From: JALZAA01 sp035316025
Lineage (GTDB): Bacteria; Actinomycetota; Acidimicrobiia; IMCC26256; JACDBD01
Reading direction: 5' to 3'
Assembly (NCBI GenBank): GCA_035316025.1
Contig: DATFXL010000105.1
Coordinates: 1 to 5,954, forward strand
Length of the DNA: 5,954 nucleotides
In this document: positions 5,590-5,954 of the stretch, piece by piece
Layout: the number at the start of each line of letters is the position of its first letter
How positions within the stretch are numbered: position 1 is the stretch's first letter
Program-made: the position numbers and the translations under genes
Notes under the pieces: model-generated
The model's database searches: none
The model's input: only the letters and a program-made list of their open reading frames with translations
What the model was told of the DNA's origin: nothing

Positions 5590-5954
5590 TCAGGCCGGCT
5601 GCGCGCGCACCATGTCCCAGTACGCCCGCATCGAGGCGATCTTCCCGTCGTCGTCGACCTGGAAGATGTCGACGGCGTCGAGGACGATCCCGGCGTCGGC
5701 GCTGCCTGCGTGGATCCGGAAGACCATGGCCGCCTCCGCACCGCAGATGACGACGTCCTTGACGTCGAAGGTCATGCGCTCGGTCAGCTGGTGGACCGTG
5801 TCCCAGAACGCGCCGCGGGCGTCCCGACCCGAGTGCGACGGTGTTCCGACCGGGTCCTCGATGACCCCGTCGTCGGCGAAGGCGTCGAGGAACGCGGCCC
5901 GATCATTGGCCGTGTACGCCGCCACGTAGGCGTCGACCGCCGCCTGCACCTGCT
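5590..5954 (-). CDS. Ketosteroid isomerase-like NTF2-fold protein, 5' end cut off
   Basis: This is a small SnoaL/NTF2-superfamily protein most like steroid delta-isomerase, which shifts a double bond in 3-ketosteroids using acid-base residues. Numbering from the GTG at 5949, all three residues matching the Comamonas catalytic set are present: Y8 in DAYVAAY (enzyme Y14), D32 in IEDPVG (enzyme D38) and D94 in AVDIF (enzyme D99). The Y-to-D spacing of 24 is the same as in the enzyme. The segments ADDGVIEDPVG (25-35) and GKIASMRAYWDM (102-113) also follow the family. The frame stays open to the window edge and the GTG has no ribosome binding site, so the true start is probably just beyond 5954 and only a few residues are missing. 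Many family members are not isomerases (polyketide cyclases, limonene-epoxide hydrolases, unknown roles), so activity on steroids is inferred. Stem-loops follow the stop. Confidence 0.8.
   Translation of the reverse strand, partial: QVQAAVDAYVAAYTANDRAAFLDAFADDGVIEDPVGTPSHSGRDARGAFWDTVHQLTERMTFDVKDVVICGAEAAMVFRIHAGSADAGIVLDAVDIFQVDDDGKIASMRAYWDMVRAQPA

Noticed and set aside
5273..5929. Rightward open frame of 218 codons across the methyltransferase start and the isomerase-like gene
   Set aside because: It is antisense to two genes with clear catalytic motifs and crosses the hairpin region. Its composition is shadow-like.
1..5954. CRISPR array, insertion sequence, tRNA or rRNA gene, toxin-antitoxin or phage genes
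   Set aside because: No regularly spaced repeats, transposase, terminal inverted repeats, cloverleaf-like structure or relevant protein motifs were seen on either strand.

Overview
The window is uniformly GC-rich, with coding regions strongly biased to G or C at third positions. The protein families present (a FadD19-type acyl-CoA synthetase and a ketosteroid-isomerase-fold protein) point to a high-GC actinobacterium. The exact lineage cannot be read from the sequence.

Layout: two genes run rightward. The first is an AMP-forming acyl-CoA synthetase (44-1657). The second, after a 46-bp gap and behind a good ribosome binding site, is a DUF255 / YyaL / SPATA20-type protein with a thioredoxin-like N-terminus (1704-3770). 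Three genes run leftward: an unrecognised 224-residue protein (3767-4441), a class I SAM-dependent methyltransferase (4776-5420), and an NTF2-fold, ketosteroid isomerase-like protein that runs off the right edge (5590-5954). The rightward pair and the 224-residue gene converge so tightly that their stop codons share the palindrome CTAG.

The non-coding DNA lies mainly in two gaps. The gap at 4442-4775 carries a near-palindromic 16-bp operator-like site of the kind bound by TetR-family regulators, a GC-rich stem-loop region, and a short stretch resembling the 3' end of the isomerase-like gene. The gap at 5421-5589 carries three consecutive GC-rich stem-loops immediately downstream of the isomerase-like gene, probably its transcription terminator region.

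Functionally, the acyl-CoA synthetase and the isomerase-like protein would both fit lipid or steroid catabolism, but they are on opposite strands and separated by unrelated genes, so a shared pathway is only a suggestion. No mobile element, CRISPR array, RNA gene or recognisable defence system was seen. The window looks like ordinary chromosomal actinobacterial DNA with one poorly understood family (DUF255) and one protein I could not identify.
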